From assembly GCA_963969345.1 (NCBI GenBank), contig OZ017770.1, positions 8,379,246 through 8,443,245 on the forward strand: DNA of 64,000 nt, written 5' to 3'. Origin of the DNA: Turbatrix aceti (taxonomy: Eukaryota > Nematoda > Chromadorea > Rhabditida > Panagrolaimidae). The notes beneath the pieces were generated by a model. The model ran no database searches and was not told the DNA's origin. It was given only the letters and a program-made list of their open reading frames with translations. This document shows positions 59,650 to 64,000 of the stretch, one piece after another (position 1 is the first letter of the stretch; every line of letters begins with the position of its first letter). The translations under genes and the position numbers were made by a program.

Positions 59650-61252
59650 ATGCACAACAACACCTCGCATGTCCCCACCGAAGACGAGATGGGCTCTGCC
59701 AACGTATCTGATCCCACCCCTCCTGCTACTATTCGTCTTCCCCATTTCGATCTAGAATTGCTGCGAAAAGGGAAGGTGGTCAAAGGTAGGTGTTCTATTA
59801 TCCGACCTATTACGTACTTTTGTTTTCAGCCGTCTCCGAAACTCCACTTTCGCCCGGTGAAGTCCCAATCAAGGAATGCACCTCTCTGCTGATGTTGTCG
59901 CTCATTCGTGAGTTTTTTCTTTGAACATACTGATTAGGTGCAAAAATCGGGGGAGGAACGAATGTGGTCGTAATCTATTCCATCAAAAAAGTCGTATTTT
60001 CGGTTCTTTTGATGTCAATGGAAATTTTTGACGTCAATCTTTATTTGTAATAATTTCGTGACAAATGCTGCCTTTTAAAACTTGTTTGGTTGCACACATC
60101 ATTTTCGGGGTCAAATGCTGCAGAAAATGCTTTCAAGATTTATTTTTTATAGCTATTCAAATATTTTTTAGGGGATATGGAGCTGGGAAGCGGGGTTGCA
60201 ACGTTTTCCGACCTGGATTCGTTTGAACTTCAAGGTTCGCCGATGAATGACGTCATTAAAAAAAAACTTGCACAAGCAAATCAATCGTTAAAGGAGTTCA
60301 ACAACGAGCACCCGACTTCTACGCTGTATGTCGACAAAATTCCAAATAAAGAATTGTTCTTAAGCCAAATATATATGGGCCTCGCTGAGTACCATCAGGA
60401 CTCAAACGCCGCTCTTGAGGATCTGCCCCCGAACTGTGAGTATTTTGTTTTAACAATATTTTTTGAGAAAAATTTGGGGGGGGGGTCTATTCGCCGAATT
60501 CCGATTTATGGGAAATTTAAGTGCCGTATGGAAACTACTACATTTTGTTTTCACTGGTTCTAGTAATTTTTTTAGTGCGAGCTCTCGGCGAAAAGTTTAT
60601 CCATGAAATCACTACTTTTTTCTGCGATTACAAGAAGAAGCCGAATTGGGATGATTGCCTCGAACGGTGCAACAACATCATCAAAATGGGTGAGATACTC
60701 ACTGCCGACAAATCTGATAGCACCGCTGCTGCTGCTGCTGCTGCTGCTGGGCGTCCTCCCGGACCCCCCAACATTGCCGCCAACATGCCGATGCGTCATC
60801 ACAACCCGCCAGTGCCTTCCGTGCGCCATTACCCCCCCGTTCCTCCTTTCAATGGTATCCCCGTTTCACAGCATGTAAGCGCCCCCGACGTAGACCTGAT
60901 CAACCAGCGCTTTGCTGCCGTCAACGTTCATCACAACCCGCCAGTGCCTTCCGTGCGCCATTACCCCCCCGTTCCGCCTTTCAATGGTATCCCCGCTTCA
61001 CAGCATGTAAGCGATCCCGACGAAGACCTGATCAACCAACGCTTTGCTGCCGCCCAGATGCAACGCCGCGTCAATCCCGAAGTGGGCGGCATGTTTGCCC
61101 CGCGCCATCCTCTCGGCCTCGAAAGCAACGCTCGTGGCCGCGTAACACCCGACAACACGCAGGCTCCCGGCACGATCCCTCCTCAACCTCAGCACGATCG
61201 TTCCCCCAACAAGGGCGCTGCTTCTGGCCAGAACCCAAAAACTCCGACATGA
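59650..61252 (+). CDS. CNOT4-tail-derived chimeric gene B
   Basis: Exons 59650-59785, 59830-59907, 60172-60435 and 60576-61252 join with every junction in phase 1 and give 384 residues with no stop. The first exon matches the start of the CNOT4 last-exon tail (M-H-N-N-T, E-D-E-M, A-N) and then diverges. Exons 2 and 3 encode a segment I do not recognise (for example N-D-V-I-K-K-K-L-A-Q-A-N-Q-S-L-K-E-F). Exon 4 begins with a Trp/Cys-containing stretch (K-K-K-P-N-W-D-D-C-L-E-R-C), then poly-Ala, then the CNOT4 Pro-rich tail with two copies of the 44-residue repeat and M-F-A-P-R-H-P-L-G-L-E-S-N-A-R-G-R. A frameshift relative to CNOT4 after H-D-R-S gives an early stop. The 44-nt intron 59786-59829 is a copy of the one at 59556-59599. 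In-frame TAA 15 nt before the Met separates it from the upstream CNOT4-like exon. Confidence 0.5.
60798..61060 (+). repeat. 132-bp (44-residue) tandem coding repeat in gene B
   Basis: Two units with landmarks ACCCCCCC at 60831 and 60963, spaced 132 bp, each encoding P-P-V-P-S-V-R-H-Y-P-P-V-P-P-F-N-G-I-P. Same unit as in gene A and as the single copy in CNOT4. Confidence 0.9.
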
Positions 61253-61309
61253 TGCGTGACTATATCAACGGCGTTACCAGTCTCTCACCCGGCTTTCATT
61301 ATACTCATT

Positions 61310-61440
61310 TAAGACTTGGTTGGTATTAGCATCTAATTTTTAATCGTAATTGTTGTGTGTTTTTTGATTTACGAGCATTCTTTGGAAATTTGTAAATCAT
61401 GTTGAAAACAACTTGTATGAATTGGCGGGTTCCATTAGTG
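61310..61440 (+). repeat. Copy of the CNOT4 3' flank
   Basis: Shares GGTTGGTA(C/T)TAGCATCTAATTT and ACAACTTGTATGAATTGGCG-like sequence with 41250-41375, in the same order. The duplication therefore copied genomic DNA past the stop codon, and not a processed coding part. Confidence 0.85.
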
Positions 61441-62170
61441 TGCGGTATCACCAAGGGTGTCAACTGGCTTAATTTTTGTCGGCCGGGCCCGCACGAGCTC
61501 AGGCACGGCCCGGGCCGAACCGCCTTTTTTCCAAAAGGTAAAATTGAAGAAAAATTTACCAAAATTTTTCCGATTTGTTGAAAAGTATGAGTTAAAAAGC
61601 TAAAAATACACGTTGTTGTTCATATTAAGGGGAGGATTACTCAGAATGAGCAAGTTTTTGGTTCATTTTTGACCGTTTTGAATAATTTTTATTCTATTTT
61701 TTTTTTAAATCGGGCCGACTCACCTTGTGATAAAAGCCTTTGGTCATTCTAGCAGTCATTTTTACGCCCAACTAAAATAAAAAACCGACCCAAAGCTTAA
61801 TTTGTTTCCGACTGAACACAAACGAAGAAAAGTGTTCTGCCAACCTGAGTCAGGTTACCTGACTCGAGTACCTGTTCGGGTCAGATTTTTAGGCGGGGAC
61901 CTGACAGTACCACAGCTGACTTTGTTGGTACAAGAACCAGTTGGAGCAAGCGAACGGACGTGGCAAGAACCAGTTCTAGCGAGGGAGCCAGCAAAGCGGG
62001 CGCCAGAGCGGGTGTGGCCGTGCCAGCGCGCTTCGCGCGCTGGTTCCTATCGTACGAACAACTCGTCCTGCTCCCGTATCATTTAAACCGAGGAAGAATT
62101 TTGATATGTATCCCTGGAACTATGTATATCTGGAATACCACAAAATGACAATGGTAATTTAGTTATAATA
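61441..62170. other. GC-rich repeat patches
   Basis: ACCAAGGGTGTCAACTGG at 61449-61466 followed by GGCCGGGCCCG and GGCCCGGGCC suggests a dispersed repeat start. At 62024-62044 a perfect palindrome CCAGCGCGC...GCGCGCTGG is present. No gene. Confidence 0.45.
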
Positions 62171-62260
62171 ATTTAGCGCTTTAGTTATAATAAGCTTTTT
62201 TTTATAAGCTTATTTGGGCATTTTATTGTTGATTTGGAAGCGAGGAAAATTTTGTTACGT

Positions 62261-62980
62261 CGAAAGCAGCCGTGCATGACTGATAGTTCTTCTCTCTGCA
62301 CATGTTTGTTGCCAGTCAGTTGGTGCGCGTGCCAAGCGTTATCGTGAGAAGCGGTCGCTATCACACTATCAGACAAACGCCGATATGACCTTGCCGCAAA
62401 CAACGCCTCTCTGTTCTTTCTGGGCATCTGATGCACCTGTTGTTTTGTGTTTATTGAATTTTGACGGATCAGAATAATTTTTTGTTACCCACATGCATTG
62501 ATTTTCGACGGATACTATCGATATGCCTATTTATTGTCGATTTTTGGCATGTCAGGGAATTAATTTTTCTGTTATCAGCCATTTGGAGCATTTTATCAGT
62601 TGGGCGTAGCTGTTTTTTCTTCTCTCTGCACATGTTTGTTGCCCGTCTTTTGGTGCGCGTGCCAAGCAAAGTTATCAGTAGACAAACGAACTGATATGAT
62701 TGTGTGCAACAAGCATAGTCACTTTACCTCTAAGGGCATCAGTTGCGTTTGATCATTGTTTTGTTTTTTACAAAAATGATTTTAGGCCACTCGCGTGCAC
62801 GCCGATTTGCCGCAATTTGAACCAGTTTCGTGCACGTTTACCCGTTTTTCCGTATGTTTTTTTTATTTGCAGTGAATTGGAATTATTTTTTGTTACCTAT
62901 GAGCAGTGGTCCACGGTCGAGACTGTCGATATGCCCGTTTATTGTTAATTGTGCCGAGTTTTTGGCATGCATGATCCATG
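62261..62980. repeat. Interleaved direct repeats
   Basis: TTCTTCTCTCTGCACATGTTTGTTGCC with GTGCGCGTGCCAAGC occurs at 62287-62338 and 62618-62668. The segment ATAATTTTTTGTTACC ... GATATGCC(T/C)(A/G)TTTATTGT occurs at 62472-62540 and 62880-62946. The pattern suggests two overlapping duplication units; no coding is seen. Confidence 0.7.
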
Positions 62981-63566
62981 TAAAAGCCAAGAAAGGTTAT
63001 TTTCCTGCGTTTTTTTTTAATCGAACCCAATTTCAAACCCTGTTTGACATGTCTAATTATTCTCATCATTTTCAGATTAAGCAATTGTTTATAATGACTG
63101 CACTGATCCTTTTTTTGCTTCCGTTTTTTGTAATCGTGTTTTTTGCTTCTGCGTGCACGTTGTTTTTATATATTTTTTTCATTTTTCATACGTTTTTATG
63201 AACTATGAAAATATGAAAACAACTTTGACGACTCGACTCCGCCGACGTCTGGTCTGCTTCTTGACCCAGTTTGCGGTTTCCTCAGGCGTCGCACACTGCG
63301 TGTCGGCCCTGCAAGCTGCCGTACTCCGTCTGTGAAGGCATGGCTGAGTATTCCACGTCTACGCATGCGGACCCGCCTGGATCTTGGAGGATGGCCGCAG
63401 AGGCGAGTGCTGCGGACGTGAGGCCCGCGGTCCTTTCGTGGGGCCCGGGAGTTACGGGAACTTGGTTTTGGCGGTAGTTTTGGTTTTATAGGGCAGTCTG
63501 GGATTTTATGATGGTATGGGAGAATTTTATGAGACACGGGGATGAGCTGGATACCGCCAAGACGGG

Positions 63567-63842
63567 TTGTCGTTAACCATATGCCAAGAGGCCCCCTTTG
63601 GGGGGTCGACGCCAGTGCCGAACCCGGAATTCACGTTGAAGGGTGACTTCGATATGCCTGACGGGGAAGAAGACAAAAGCCCAGCAGGACAGGTGAGTTG
63701 GCTTGATTTGAGCAACCGGTGTTTAACTTTTTTTTTCACTTGCAGAGTTCTCCGACTCTTGTCCGCTGCACATGCCACGGCCACTCAGGAGTCAGGTAAT
63801 GTCGGGATCCTGTCTGTGCGGTTTGATCGCCGTCGCTGCCGA
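63567..63842 (+). other. Possible exons of an unrecognised gene near the window end
   Basis: An open frame (Q-E-A-P-F-G-G-S-T-P-V-P-N-P-E-F then D-M-P-D-G-E-E-D) ends at a clean GTGAGT donor at 63692. A TTTCACTTGCAG acceptor at 63735-63746 follows, and the next segment reaches a GTAATG donor-like site at 63796. No start codon in good context and no known family, so this is only a candidate. Confidence 0.25.
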
Positions 63843-64000
63843 TAGGATCCCAAAATTTGATTTCTATTGTTGCATGTATAAACTATTATGGGGGGGGGGC
63901 AAAATTAATTTTACGGTCTAATTATTGTGAATTAGAATTCGTGGATAGTTTTTTGACTTCGATTTTGCCGTAGTACTTGGATTTATTAGTGTTGCCGTTA

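Noticed and set aside
61449..61520. A hAT element starting CAAGGGTGTCAACTGG
   Set aside because: I could not find a matching inverted end or an 8-bp duplication within the window.

Overview
The window is nuclear DNA from an invertebrate animal. It holds spliced metazoan genes (mitochondrial ribosomal protein uS3m/MRPS24, a BICRA/GLTSCR1 subunit of the GBAF chromatin remodeller, RAB28, a FoxP factor, a CTTNBP2-family coiled-coil protein and the CCR4-NOT ubiquitin ligase CNOT4). Introns range from tens of bases to several kb, with short ones of about 41-60 nt, and acceptors look like TTTTCAG. AG often sits just before the start codon. Non-coding DNA is AT-rich with long poly-T and poly-A runs. 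A nematode is my best guess, but this is inference. There is no bacterial operon structure.

Layout: 1-20 kb is gene-bearing and ordinary: MRPS24 (+), BICRA-like (-), RAB28 (-), FoxP (-, 5' end unresolved). From 20 to 31 kb the DNA is almost gene-free. It is low-complexity sequence plus two identical tRNA-like units that bracket a GGGTACCC-rich minisatellite; FoxP 5' introns may extend into it. From 31 to 33.4 kb lie a Maverick/Polinton-type adenain-like protease, an RTE 3' fragment, a large fold-back element and a two-exon secreted orphan. From 34.9 to 41.2 kb lie the CTTNBP2-like gene and CNOT4.

From 41 to 64 kb the window is a repeat-rich accessory region. It contains a decayed MULE transposase, an LTR retroelement with three LTRs and a 5-bp target duplication, tandemly repeated exon-intron units, two hAT-type non-autonomous elements (one of them inside the last CNOT4 intron) and an RTE-like reverse transcriptase. 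It also contains two loci built from the last two exons of CNOT4.

The most interesting system is that CNOT4-tail family. The 3' end of CNOT4 (end of the penultimate exon, a tiny intron, the Pro-rich last exon and the 3' flank) has been copied to 53-55 kb (-) and 59-61 kb (+). The two copies are near-identical inverted arms in part, with an RTE element between them. They share an in-frame stop just before a conserved internal Met, have expanded a 44-residue repeat, and have reused the same 44-45 nt intron at extra positions. The + copy has also acquired unrelated exons to give an open chimeric reading frame of 384 codons.
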